In this document: one piece after another, positions 1-7,098 of the stretch
Numbering within the stretch: the stretch's first letter is position 1
Layout of the letters: every line of letters begins with the position of its first letter
Source of the DNA: Roseibacillus sp.
Lineage (GTDB): Bacteria; Verrucomicrobiota; Verrucomicrobiia; Verrucomicrobiales; Akkermansiaceae
Reading direction: 5' to 3'
DNA: 43,404 nt
Assembly (NCBI GenBank): GCA_022448985.1
Contig: JAKVCR010000124.1
Location: forward strand, 1-43,404
Notes under the pieces: model-generated
The model's database searches: none
What the model was told of the DNA's origin: nothing
The model's input: only the letters and a program-made list of their open reading frames with translations
Position numbers and translations under genes: made by a program

Positions 1-139
1 GCCACATGAGGAGGGCAAAAACACCTCCAGCCACGCAAAAGAGGAGTCCGATAAAAATCAGATAGAGACTCCCTGCACGCACGGGATGACAAAGGAGTTT
101 CAAGCCCCAGGTTTCAAGTTTCAAGTTTCCCGGCAGCAT
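1..139 (-). CDS. Partial membrane protein, N-terminus only
   Basis: An open frame on the minus strand runs off the left edge. From about residue 20 it encodes a strongly hydrophobic segment (SLYLIFIGLLFCVAGGVFAL) that looks like a signal anchor or first transmembrane helix. The most upstream ATG is at 139, preceded by AGGGAAG. However, its first codons lie inside an inverted repeat, so a GTG at 82 directly ahead of the hydrophobic stretch is an equally good start. The gene is divergent from the GatB/YqeY gene. Nothing more can be said about function from about 46 codons. Confidence 0.5.
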   Translation of the reverse strand, partial: MLPGNLKLETWGLKLLCHPVRAGSLYLIFIGLLFCVAGGVFALLMW

Positions 140-180
140 CTTCCCTGCAGATTGCTGGTTTCCAGAAAACTTGAAACTTG
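115..180. repeat. Inverted repeat (hairpin element) with CAAGTTT units
   Basis: CAAGTTTCAAGTTT at 115-128 is perfectly complementary to AAACTTGAAACTTG at 167-180, giving a 14-bp stem around a 38-base loop. Each arm is itself a tandem repeat of a CAAGTTT-type 7-mer, and degenerate copies continue on both sides (GTTTCAAG at 111, CAACTTCAAG at 181). It lies between two divergent genes and overlaps the possible 5' end of the left one. It looks like a dispersed intergenic repeat or a structured leader. It has no U-tract, so it is not a classic terminator. Confidence 0.7.
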
Positions 181-213
181 CAACTTCAAGCCTGAAACTC
201 CTTCTTCCGTTTC

Positions 214-669
214 ATGGCCGACATCGCAACCCAGCTCACCGAACACCTGAAGAACGCAATGCGTGCCAAGGATCCGGTCGCTCTCAACACCCTGCGTGCA
301 GTCAAAAGCGCGATTAAGAACGCTGCCATCGAGAAGGGAGGAGCGGACGCGGAACTGGACGAGGGTGCGATCGTTAATATCATCCGGAAGCAGATCAAGC
401 AGCGCCGGGAATCCGTGGAGCAGTTCACTCAGGCAGGTCGCACTGAACTGGCTGACCAGGAGGAGGCCGAAATTGCCATCCTGGAACACTATCTTCCAGC
501 CCCCCTCTCCCCGGAAGAAGTCGATGAACTGGTCGCCGGGGCCATTGAGGAGTCGGGTGCCTCCACCCGGTCTGACATGGGCAAGGTCATGAAGATCCTC
601 CAGGAACGCACTGCCGGTCGTGCCGACGGCAAGAGCCTCTCCCAGGCGGTCATGAAGCAACTCTCCTGA
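214..669 (+). CDS. GatB/YqeY domain-containing protein
   Basis: A 151-residue protein matching the stand-alone YqeY family in length and pattern. It has a helical N-terminus (ATQLTEHLKNAMRAKD, then LRAVKSAIKN), a central IIRKQIKQRRESVEQF segment, an acidic stretch ending in HYLPAPLSPEEV, and the C-terminal GKVMKILQERTAGRADG block typical of the family. The domain also occurs at the C-terminus of GatB, the glutamyl-tRNA(Gln) amidotransferase subunit that contacts tRNA. The exact role of stand-alone YqeY proteins is not settled, though tRNA-linked activity is often assumed. The ATG at 214 is the natural start. ispD follows 63 bases later on the same strand and may be co-transcribed. Confidence 0.9.
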   Translation: MADIATQLTEHLKNAMRAKDPVALNTLRAVKSAIKNAAIEKGGADAELDEGAIVNIIRKQIKQRRESVEQFTQAGRTELADQEEAEIAILEHYLPAPLSPEEVDELVAGAIEESGASTRSDMGKVMKILQERTAGRADGKSLSQAVMKQLS

Positions 670-732
670 AGATCCGCTCTGATCCTCCCACCAAATTGAA
701 CTTTTCCCCTGGAACGTGAACTCCCTCATTAA

Positions 733-1401
733 ATGAGTTGCGCCGCCATCATTGTCGCGGCAGGCCAGGGCCACCGCATGGGTTTTGACAAGATGGTTGC
801 CCTGCTGGGAGGCAAGCCAGTCCTCCAGTGGAGTCTCGATGCCTTCCTGCAGGCCAAGGAGGTCGAAACCGTCGTGGTGGTGACCAGCGAGGAGCGTTTT
901 GCACAGCTCGATCCCGGGTCAGGGAAACCCGTCCTGCGGGTGGACGGTGACTGTGAACGCTTTCTCTCCGTCATGCGTGGCCTTGATGCCCTCTCCTCTC
1001 CCCCGGACTACGTTGCAGTTCATGACGGAGCCCGCCCCCTCATCCTGCCCGAACAGATTGATGAAGTGATCAGGGCCTCCCGCGACGAAGGCGCAGCAGC
1101 CTTGGCCCGCCGGGTCACCGAGACCCTAAAGAAAGCCGACGACCACGGCTTCACCCAGTGCTCAGTCTCCCGCGATCAGCTCTGGATCATGGAAACTCCC
1201 CAGTCCTTCCGCTTCAAGATCCTGCAACAGGCCTACCAGAAAACAACGTCCCAGCACCTGGACGTAACCGACGACGTGTCGGCCGCGGAAGCGATTGGCA
1301 TCCATACCAAGCTCATCGAAAACCCCCTCCCCAACCTCAAGATCACCGTGGCCCAGGATCTCACCCTGGCAGAGGCCATCCTGCGGACGAGGCAGGCATA
1401 G
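733..1401 (+). CDS. ispD: 2-C-methyl-D-erythritol 4-phosphate cytidylyltransferase
   Basis: IspD transfers CMP from CTP to 2-C-methyl-D-erythritol 4-phosphate in the cytosolic MEP route to isopentenyl diphosphate. At 222 residues the length is normal. The nucleotide-binding loop AAIIVAAGQGHRMG with Lys20 is at the N-terminus. VHDGARP is near residues 97-102, TDDVSAAE near 179-186, and NLKIT with the expected lysine near 201-205. No IspF domain is fused. The product pathway feeds the polyprenyl synthase at 6.0-7.0 kb, although the two genes are not in one operon. It converges on the VWA gene with a 28-base gap. Confidence 0.95.
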   Translation: MSCAAIIVAAGQGHRMGFDKMVALLGGKPVLQWSLDAFLQAKEVETVVVVTSEERFAQLDPGSGKPVLRVDGDCERFLSVMRGLDALSSPPDYVAVHDGARPLILPEQIDEVIRASRDEGAAALARRVTETLKKADDHGFTQCSVSRDQLWIMETPQSFRFKILQQAYQKTTSQHLDVTDDVSAAEAIGIHTKLIENPLPNLKITVAQDLTLAEAILRTRQA

Positions 1402-1429
1402 CCATCATCTCGGGCCCACAGGGCGGCAA

Positions 1430-2503
1430 TCAATCGTGCTTAGGGTCGGTCAAAGCCTCGGCAGCCCGTCCAGTCTTGCGCTCACCCTTGTAGACCATCA
1501 CGAATTTTCCGCCTGTGTCCTTTGCAATCTCCATGAGACGACCGGCGGGCGAGCCAGGAACTTCAAAGGCGATGGTATCGATTGGCCTCCCTCCTGGATT
1601 CAACTGCTTCATATTGAAAGAGATTGAGTCCCCATCACGGGGCTCCCCATCAGAAAGAAGAAATACGATACTCGGGGGAGGGTTCATGGTCATGGCCATC
1701 TTGAGACCCGGGTACCACATCGTGCCCCCCGCCACCGGCATGCGGTTGATCCTGCCGATCACTTCCTTCTTAACACCCTCATTGGCCGGATACCAGTTGG
1801 TATGAGGTGGTTCTCCAAGTCCATGCCAGCCGTTACCAACGTAGTCGTCACCCTCAGTGGTCAGGTTCCAGGCACGGGATGAAAAGAAGATAACCGTGAA
1901 ATACATTCCGGAGGGAAGGTTGCTGATCGCGGTCGTCAGTTCCTTCTTGAGAGCCTGTACAAAGGTCCCTCCACCTTCCGCGGTTGATCCCATCGAACCA
2001 GAAAAGTCGACTACATAGGCCACTCGTTTTCCCTTCCGGGCGATTCCAAAGAAAGACGCTCCACCTCCTCCGGTTCCATCCCCTTCATTATCACCCCAGC
2101 CTTCCCCGATCTCGTCCGACATCCCGAAGGGTCCTTCCGGCACAGGATTGTCAGGAATAGGAACGGATACCGGGGACGGCGCCTGGGCCGCGATCACCTT
2201 GGCTCGTGAAGACTTCTGGCCCGGCGGATTAGGCCGGGCTCTCTGGTTGACCTCCGGGCGCTCGACGCGTTCCACCTCGGGCACCGGGGCCTGGTAGGTG
2301 ACGATCGTGGGCGACTTGACCCGCAGGGAAAGAATCGTGATGAGGGCCAACACCCCGATCAGGACCCCCAGAAGAATGATGGAGCTGATCAGGGACTGAA
2401 CGGTATCCCGTTGGCGCTGACGGACCAGGGCCGCCTCAACGGTTTGAGACTGGGCAACACCAAGTTCCTGCTCGTCCTCCTGGGGTACGATCAGCCTAGC
2501 CAT
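1430..2503 (-). CDS. Membrane-anchored VWA domain protein
   Basis: This 357-residue protein has a short cytoplasmic N-terminus and one transmembrane helix (about 38-60). A Pro/Glu/Arg-rich linker (about 70-125) and a Gly-rich stretch follow, then a von Willebrand factor A domain from about residue 160. The metal-ion-dependent adhesion site is complete: DFSGS at 166-170, Thr261 in GGTMWYPG and Asp285 in LLSDGEP. Such domains bind protein partners through a divalent metal. The topology places the VWA domain outside the inner membrane, probably in the periplasm. The partner is unknown, and no TolQ/ExbB, MoxR or other usual VWA companion is in the window. Confidence 0.85.
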   Translation of the reverse strand: MARLIVPQEDEQELGVAQSQTVEAALVRQRQRDTVQSLISSIILLGVLIGVLALITILSLRVKSPTIVTYQAPVPEVERVERPEVNQRARPNPPGQKSSRAKVIAAQAPSPVSVPIPDNPVPEGPFGMSDEIGEGWGDNEGDGTGGGGASFFGIARKGKRVAYVVDFSGSMGSTAEGGGTFVQALKKELTTAISNLPSGMYFTVIFFSSRAWNLTTEGDDYVGNGWHGLGEPPHTNWYPANEGVKKEVIGRINRMPVAGGTMWYPGLKMAMTMNPPPSIVFLLSDGEPRDGDSISFNMKQLNPGGRPIDTIAFEVPGSPAGRLMEIAKDTGGKFVMVYKGERKTGRAAEALTDPKHD

Positions 2504-2568
2504 GACCCAACTCTAAGCCCATCCGCCCACTTGACCAGCGGAAATGGGTCTGAACCCCTCAAGGAGAA

Positions 2569-2594
2569 GGGAGGGACCGCTCCACGACCCTCCC
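2569..2594 (-). terminator. Possible hairpin after the 768-aa lipoprotein gene
   Basis: GGGAGGG (2569-2575) pairs with CCCTCCC (2588-2594) around a 12-base loop, 46-71 bases downstream of the lipoprotein stop on the minus strand. No run of U follows. It could be a weak or Rho-assisted terminator between the lipoprotein and the VWA gene. Confidence 0.35.
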
Positions 2595-2639
2595 GCACAT
2601 CACCCGGATATCTCTCCTCCAGGTCCACAAGATAACCCG

Positions 2640-4946
2640 TTATTTACCGGTCTTGAAATGAACCGAGGTTCGCACCACCCCATCTTCCTTACGAGTATGA
2701 GCACTGAGGCCCTTCAACTCGCTGAGGGCAGCCACCACCTGCTTCGCTATCGGCAGCATCTGCATGACGTCCTCCGCGTCCGGCGAACCTTCCCCGAAGA
2801 TGTCATTCTGTTTTTCCTCCACGAGCTTGATCCAATCCTTGAGATAGGCATTCAGGACAGTGAAGTTCACATTGAAGTAGGCACCCTTGGCGTCCGGATC
2901 AGCCTCCATCTTTTCCAGCTTGGCGGCGAGGCCCTGGACGTAGGACTTCGAGGTTGAAGCGTAGAAGTTTTTCTCATCGACCGAGACATTCAGGACGAAG
3001 TCGTCAGTCTGGAAGGGAAACGGGAAGAACCAGGTCTTGAGGTCGTTTTTCTCACTGCTCATTGGCCGCTGCATGGGGATCTTCTCCCCAGTCATTTCGC
3101 TTACGATCTTGAGGATTCCGTTAAGCGCCTTCTCGGCGTTATTCCACGAACTCTTCAATTTCTCCTTGTCGCTGGCCGGGGCCAGGAGGGCGATGCGCGG
3201 AGCCTTCCCTTCGTCGACCACGAGTTGTGGAAGTCCCGGCACCGTGGGCAACGCACCCTTGAGATCAACCACTACTGCCCCCTCTTCGCCAAGACCCGCC
3301 ACCAGATCGTCACGTAGTCCCGACCACAACTCGAGGAAATGCGGACGGATCTGCTCGTCGAACATTCCGAATCCACCCATCACGTCCTCCAACTGGGCAG
3401 CAACCTCATCGGGAAGATCCATCTTAGCAACCTTCCGGGCGGCCAGGTAGAGCGTCTGGCCAAGCGTATCAACGTATTCAAGGGCCTTCTCGGTGTAATC
3501 CGGATTCGAGACCCAGTTGGAGAAGAGGAATACTCCATCCTCGTCGCCAAGTCCGGCAAACTTCCGGGACTTATCAAGGTCGAGACTTGGCTGGTCGGCA
3601 CCACCGAAAATCTCGATCTTCATCCCCTCCTCAAGGAAGGTCACACTCCCTCCGGGGGTATACGTGTGCAGGTTAAAAATGGCGCGCTCCTGCTCGGTAA
3701 CCAAGTCGAGGAGAACCTCAAGATCCTGCAAATCCCCGAACGCATCGGTCTCCGCCAGACCTTCCTTCAGTCCGGTAGCATAGCCCCCAAACAGGGAGGA
3801 TCCCCTTGTGCTGCTGTCCTGGAGCTCCTTTGACATGGTCACAAAACTAACCAGCCTCTTACCCGCAAAGGGCTTCATGAAGGCCGCCTCCGGCCGGGAA
3901 AGCAGGGACTCTGCCGGACTGGCCGCGATCTGAAGATCGTCTGCGCTCGAACCCAGGAACCCCACCAGATAATTCTCATGCACACCTATCGCCAGCACCA
4001 TGTTCTTGGATTCCAGCATCTTCAGGAGTTTATCAGCCGTGGCCTCATCCATGAACTGCGCCATGCCCTCCTTCACGTCCGGGGGCATGGAAGCCACCAG
4101 TTCCTCCCCCTTGATCTTAAGACCGGTAAATTTGGATCCAGCCCGTTTCACGTTGATGGTATCCGCGAATCCCTCCCCATCAGGGCCGATCTCCTCAAGC
4201 ATGGCACCAATACCCTGGGCTGCGATCTCAAATAGCTGCCCACGCATCTCTTCATCACTGACCTTAAACCCAAGTGTGACCGGGGGCATCTGGGCCTTCT
4301 CAAGCACACCGAGACCTCCTTTCGCGTCTCCCATCAGGCCACTGAGGAGAAGAGGCATCATCATAGAATTCCGAAGACCGCGCGGGTCATTCTCGTCAAA
4401 CCCGGGCCCTTCCCCACTGAAAAGGGCCTCACCTATCTGCACCAGGGCCTTCGTTGATTGGCGGATGTATGCTTCGTTGAATGCCATCAGGTTGGCGACC
4501 TGCCCGGGCGCGCCATTGCCCACCCCGAGGAAAATCTCCTCTCCCAGAAGCGCCGTGACCATTTGGAGCTGGGGATTCTCGTCGAGATTCTCCAGGTCGA
4601 AATCGGGATTATTCGGGATCAGATTGTCTCCCAGCTGTTCTTCCGCCAGCTTCAAAAGCGCCGACTTCCGGACCTCGTCGACAAAGCCCTTACCATCGTA
4701 GATTCCAATGTAGGCATGGGTCGTGTTGGGCATGAACTTGGCAAAACCCGTCGCCCTCGCCACTGCCTCCAAGCCTCCTGCAGGTGCGGGAGACGGACCT
4801 CCAGGGATCACCTTGAGGGCGACCTCTTTTGTCTCTCCGCCCCCTGCGGGGGCGGCGGAATAGTCAGCTTTTTCTCCACACCCGCTGAGACCGAACCCAC
4901 CCAGGGCTCCGGAAAGGGCAAGAATTTGAAGGCGTTTCGTTTGCAT
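2640..4946 (-). CDS. Large lipoprotein of unknown function
   Basis: I do not recognise a named family. The protein is 768 residues from the ATG at 4946, which gives a clean lipoprotein signal (MQTKRLQ, a hydrophobic core, LSGC with Cys23). A GTG at 5009 would add 21 residues and spoil the signal, so I reject it. The mature part is acidic and Gly-rich. It seems to contain repeated mixed alpha/beta units with recurring motifs of the type 'LVSFVTMSKEL', 'VFLFSNWVSNPDY' and 'FYASTSKSYVQGLAAKLEKME', reminiscent of DUF3352-like periplasmic proteins. It is probably anchored in an envelope membrane. No catalytic motif is evident. The next gene upstream on the strand is a secreted DUF1080 protein. Confidence 0.75.
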   Translation of the reverse strand: MQTKRLQILALSGALGGFGLSGCGEKADYSAAPAGGGETKEVALKVIPGGPSPAPAGGLEAVARATGFAKFMPNTTHAYIGIYDGKGFVDEVRKSALLKLAEEQLGDNLIPNNPDFDLENLDENPQLQMVTALLGEEIFLGVGNGAPGQVANLMAFNEAYIRQSTKALVQIGEALFSGEGPGFDENDPRGLRNSMMMPLLLSGLMGDAKGGLGVLEKAQMPPVTLGFKVSDEEMRGQLFEIAAQGIGAMLEEIGPDGEGFADTINVKRAGSKFTGLKIKGEELVASMPPDVKEGMAQFMDEATADKLLKMLESKNMVLAIGVHENYLVGFLGSSADDLQIAASPAESLLSRPEAAFMKPFAGKRLVSFVTMSKELQDSSTRGSSLFGGYATGLKEGLAETDAFGDLQDLEVLLDLVTEQERAIFNLHTYTPGGSVTFLEEGMKIEIFGGADQPSLDLDKSRKFAGLGDEDGVFLFSNWVSNPDYTEKALEYVDTLGQTLYLAARKVAKMDLPDEVAAQLEDVMGGFGMFDEQIRPHFLELWSGLRDDLVAGLGEEGAVVVDLKGALPTVPGLPQLVVDEGKAPRIALLAPASDKEKLKSSWNNAEKALNGILKIVSEMTGEKIPMQRPMSSEKNDLKTWFFPFPFQTDDFVLNVSVDEKNFYASTSKSYVQGLAAKLEKMEADPDAKGAYFNVNFTVLNAYLKDWIKLVEEKQNDIFGEGSPDAEDVMQMLPIAKQVVAALSELKGLSAHTRKEDGVVRTSVHFKTGK

Positions 4947-4978
4947 TGGTCGATAGTTAGCGGTAACTGCAGAGTGAG

Positions 4979-5003
4979 CAATTATTTTTAGGAGGAATAA
5001 TTG
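4979..5003. promoter_or_regulatory. AT-rich inverted repeat upstream of the lipoprotein gene
   Basis: CAATTATT (4979-4986) and AATAATTG (4996-5003) are perfect 8-bp arms around 9 bases. The element sits 33-57 bases upstream of the lipoprotein ATG in an otherwise GC-rich context. The AT-richness suggests promoter or operator DNA. I cannot align convincing -35/-10 hexamers with standard spacing. Confidence 0.4.
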
Positions 5004-5032
5004 TAACACGACAGATCACTCCCGGAGCGCAA

Positions 5033-5064
5033 CACCCGGCAAAACCACAGCGTTCTGCCGGGTG
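5033..5064 (-). terminator. Hairpin downstream of the first DUF1080 gene
   Basis: CACCCGGCA (5033-5041) and TGCCGGGTG (5056-5064) form a perfect 9-bp GC-rich stem. Inner AAC/GTT bases can extend the pairing. It lies 44-75 bases beyond the stop of the DUF1080 gene on the minus strand. No long U-tract follows, so strength is uncertain. Confidence 0.55.
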
Positions 5065-5107
5065 GGAATTGTTCAGTTTTCGGAAGACTCAGTCGCCGGG
5101 GACTCTT

Positions 5108-5896
5108 CTACTTTTTGGCCCCAGCATCGTACTCCCCAAGCTCCCGCACCCAGATATTGCGATACTGGATCGGGTCCCCGTGATCCTGCAAATTAATGGG
5201 CCCTTTGTCCGGATGCTTGGCCGGATAGGCAGCGAGAGCCTTGTGCCTGGTCGGTCCAAGGAGGACCTTCCGGTGGTGCACCAGCACGCCGTTGTGAATC
5301 ACGGTGATGACGGCAGGCTCCACTACTTTGCCGTCCTTGGACTCGGGAGCCTCGAAAATGATGTCAAAGCTCTGCCATTCCCCCTGTGGGGTAGAGGGAT
5401 TCACCCGCGGAGGCGCCTGCCCGTAGAGGGCCGCAGTCTGCCCGTCGGGATAGGTCTGATTGGTATGGCTCTCACCCACCTGCACCTCATAGAGCCCCAT
5501 CAGGAACACTCCACTGTTGCCACCCCCCTGACCATTTACCTTCCGGCCTGCCGGCACCCGGTACTCGAGATGCAACTGGCAATCGCCAAACTTCTCCTTG
5601 GAACTCACTCCACCACCACGTGCCACCGTCATCACTCCGTCCACAATCGGCCACTTGTTGCCGTTCCAGGTATCAGAACTCTTCTCGCCAATGAGCACGA
5701 GAGCATCTCCCGGAGGTTTGACCGGGACAGCCCCCGCACTCTTCACCTTGACTGGCTGGGGGCGCGTACCGTCATGCACCACATAAGGCACACCGGGGAG
5801 TTTCGGAGTGTTCGGCTTCTCCCCGACTTCAATTCCAGAGACCATTCCCGCCGCTGCCAGCGACGCCAATATTGTGGTGCACTTGAGAGATTTCAT
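5108..5896 (-). CDS. Secreted DUF1080 (3-keto-disaccharide hydrolase-like) protein
   Basis: This 262-residue protein has a Sec signal peptide (MKSLKCTTILASLAAAGMVSG). The concanavalin-like jelly-roll domain named DUF1080 or 3-keto-disaccharide hydrolase follows. Recognisable family features are a WPIVDGVM strand, FGDCQLHLEYRVP, the GGNSGVFLMGLYEVQV block, and the C-terminal INLQDHGDPIQYRNIWVREL block. Family members cleave 3-keto glycosides or bind polysaccharide in the periplasm; the substrate here is not known. The ATG at 5896 gives the signal peptide. A promoter (TATGAT at 5940-5935) and a 29-base palindrome lie directly upstream. A second, different DUF1080 protein is at 8182-8871. Confidence 0.88.
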   Translation of the reverse strand: MKSLKCTTILASLAAAGMVSGIEVGEKPNTPKLPGVPYVVHDGTRPQPVKVKSAGAVPVKPPGDALVLIGEKSSDTWNGNKWPIVDGVMTVARGGGVSSKEKFGDCQLHLEYRVPAGRKVNGQGGGNSGVFLMGLYEVQVGESHTNQTYPDGQTAALYGQAPPRVNPSTPQGEWQSFDIIFEAPESKDGKVVEPAVITVIHNGVLVHHRKVLLGPTRHKALAAYPAKHPDKGPINLQDHGDPIQYRNIWVRELGEYDAGAKK

Positions 5897-5934
5897 GGTA
5901 GCCGAAATGCAACGTCAGCCCCTCTCCGCAGGCA

Positions 5935-5963
5935 ATCATAAAGAATTTTCTGTATTTTCTGAA
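5935..5963 (-). promoter_or_regulatory. Probable promoter of the first DUF1080 gene
   Basis: Read on the minus strand, TATGAT (5940-5935) is a good -10 element. TTCAGA (5963-5958), spaced by 17 bases, matches 4 of 6 positions of the TTGACA consensus. The inferred transcript would begin about 30 bases ahead of the ATG at 5896. The -35 hexamer lies in the middle of the palindrome at 5946-5974, which would place a bound dimer across the promoter. Confidence 0.5.
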
Positions 5964-5974
5964 AATACAGAAAA
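5946..5974. promoter_or_regulatory. Perfect 29-base palindrome, candidate operator
   Basis: Arms TTTTCTGTATTTTC (5946-5959) and GAAAATACAGAAAA (5961-5974) are perfect reverse complements around a single T at 5960. A 14-bp perfect dyad is very unlikely by chance in this GC-rich context. It lies between two divergent genes and covers the inferred -35 of the leftward one, as a repressor or activator site would. I do not know the cognate regulator, and no regulator gene is adjacent. Confidence 0.7.
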
Positions 5975-5995
5975 CTAGTTTGATTCTTGGCGAAC

Positions 5996-6015
5996 TTTGT
6001 GAAATGTTTCACAAA
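5996..6015. promoter_or_regulatory. Rex- or CRP-like palindrome upstream of the polyprenyl synthase
   Basis: TTTGTGAAA-TG-TTTCACAAA is a perfect 9-bp dyad with a 2-base centre, ending 17 bases before the ATG at 6033. Its core fits two known operator shapes. One is the CRP/FNR-superfamily pattern TGTGA-N6-TCACA. The other is the Rex redox-repressor pattern TTGTGAA-N4-TTCACAA. Position so close to the start suggests repression of the rightward gene. The cognate factor cannot be told from the site alone. Confidence 0.65.
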
Positions 6016-6032
6016 CTTCACGACCCCAAGAA

Positions 6033-7046
6033 ATGGCCAAGAAGTTCAAGATTGATCCCGGCGACGCCAAGCGCCTCCCCTTTACTCTGGTAGACCACGA
6101 ACTGGAACAGGTCGAATCTTCGCTGCGGGACCAGGTGCGTCATTTCGATCCGGGGGTGGAACCCTACATCTCCTACATTTGTGACACGGCAGGCAAACGC
6201 ATCCGTCCCGCCCTCTGCATTTTAGTGGGCGGGGCCAGCGGAGGCGTGACCGCCAATCATCTGAAGCTCGGCACCATCCTTGAACTGATCCACATGGCCA
6301 CCCTGGTGCACGATGACATCATCGACGGGGCCAGTAAACGCCGTCAGGTTCCTACGGCCAACTGCAAGTGGGGTGACGGGCTTGCGGTCCTTCTCGGCGA
6401 TGCCCTCTTCTCCCACGCCCTCATGCTTTCAACCGAGTTCGACGATCTGGCCCTCTCGCGAGCCATCGCCGCCGCCTCGCGGGACGTGTGCCAGGGAGAG
6501 ATTCTGCAGACGCAGAGGCGCTTTGATCTTACCCTCACCAGACAGGACTACTTCCGCATCATCGAGATGAAAACTGGTTCACTCTTTGCTGCCGCCACTG
6601 AATTGTCCGCCTACCTCTCCGACGTCCCCTCCGAAACCCGCGATGCGATGAAGGATTTCGGCATGAAGCTGGGAACGGCTTACCAGATTTACGACGACTG
6701 CCTTGACCTGGTTGGAAGCGAGGAACAATTCGGGAAGACGCTGCGTACCGACCTTGAAAAGGGGAAACTGACCCTCCCCATGCTCTACCTCCTTGAGGAT
6801 GCCGGGGCCACCCAGCGGGAGATCCTCCAGAAGAGAATCATCCAGCAGGAGGAAATCGATCTCACCGTGCTAGCTGGTATCGCCGAGTATCAGGGCGCGA
6901 TCGGGAGATCTCTGAATCGCGCATCAACCCTGCTTGAAGAGGCTGAGCAGTCCCTCAGCCTGCTTCCCGACTCGTCCTATCGTGAGGGGCTTAGTGGAAT
7001 CCTGACCTTCCTCGTCGGTCTCCTCAGCACCCTCCAGAAGGGGTAG
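6033..7046 (+). CDS. Long-chain polyprenyl diphosphate synthase
   Basis: A 337-residue trans-prenyltransferase that adds isopentenyl diphosphate units to an allylic primer to make the side chain of a respiratory quinone. It has KRIRP near residue 55 and the first aspartate-rich motif DDIID at 94-98 within HMATLVHDDIIDGASKRR. The second is DDCLD at 221-225, preceded by GTAYQIY. The residue five positions before the first motif is a small Ala89, as in octaprenyl-type enzymes, pointing to a long product (inference). The equivalent E. coli gene is ispB. Quinone supply would explain a redox-type operator in front of it. The ATG at 6033 agrees with the family start. Confidence 0.92.
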   Translation: MAKKFKIDPGDAKRLPFTLVDHELEQVESSLRDQVRHFDPGVEPYISYICDTAGKRIRPALCILVGGASGGVTANHLKLGTILELIHMATLVHDDIIDGASKRRQVPTANCKWGDGLAVLLGDALFSHALMLSTEFDDLALSRAIAAASRDVCQGEILQTQRRFDLTLTRQDYFRIIEMKTGSLFAAATELSAYLSDVPSETRDAMKDFGMKLGTAYQIYDDCLDLVGSEEQFGKTLRTDLEKGKLTLPMLYLLEDAGATQREILQKRIIQQEEIDLTVLAGIAEYQGAIGRSLNRASTLLEEAEQSLSLLPDSSYREGLSGILTFLVGLLSTLQKG

Positions 7047-7066
7047 CGCCAACTCCCCCTTCCCTC

Positions 7067-7083
7067 TCCGGGCCTGACCCGGA
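7067..7083. terminator. Small GC hairpin between convergent genes
   Basis: TCCGGG (7067-7072) and CCCGGA (7078-7083) form a 6-bp stem with a 5-base loop, within the 52 bases between the convergent polyprenyl synthase and SMP-30-like genes. There is no U-tract. It may act as a weak two-way terminator. Confidence 0.3.
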
Positions 7084-7098
7084 CCCTGTCCCAGCCTC

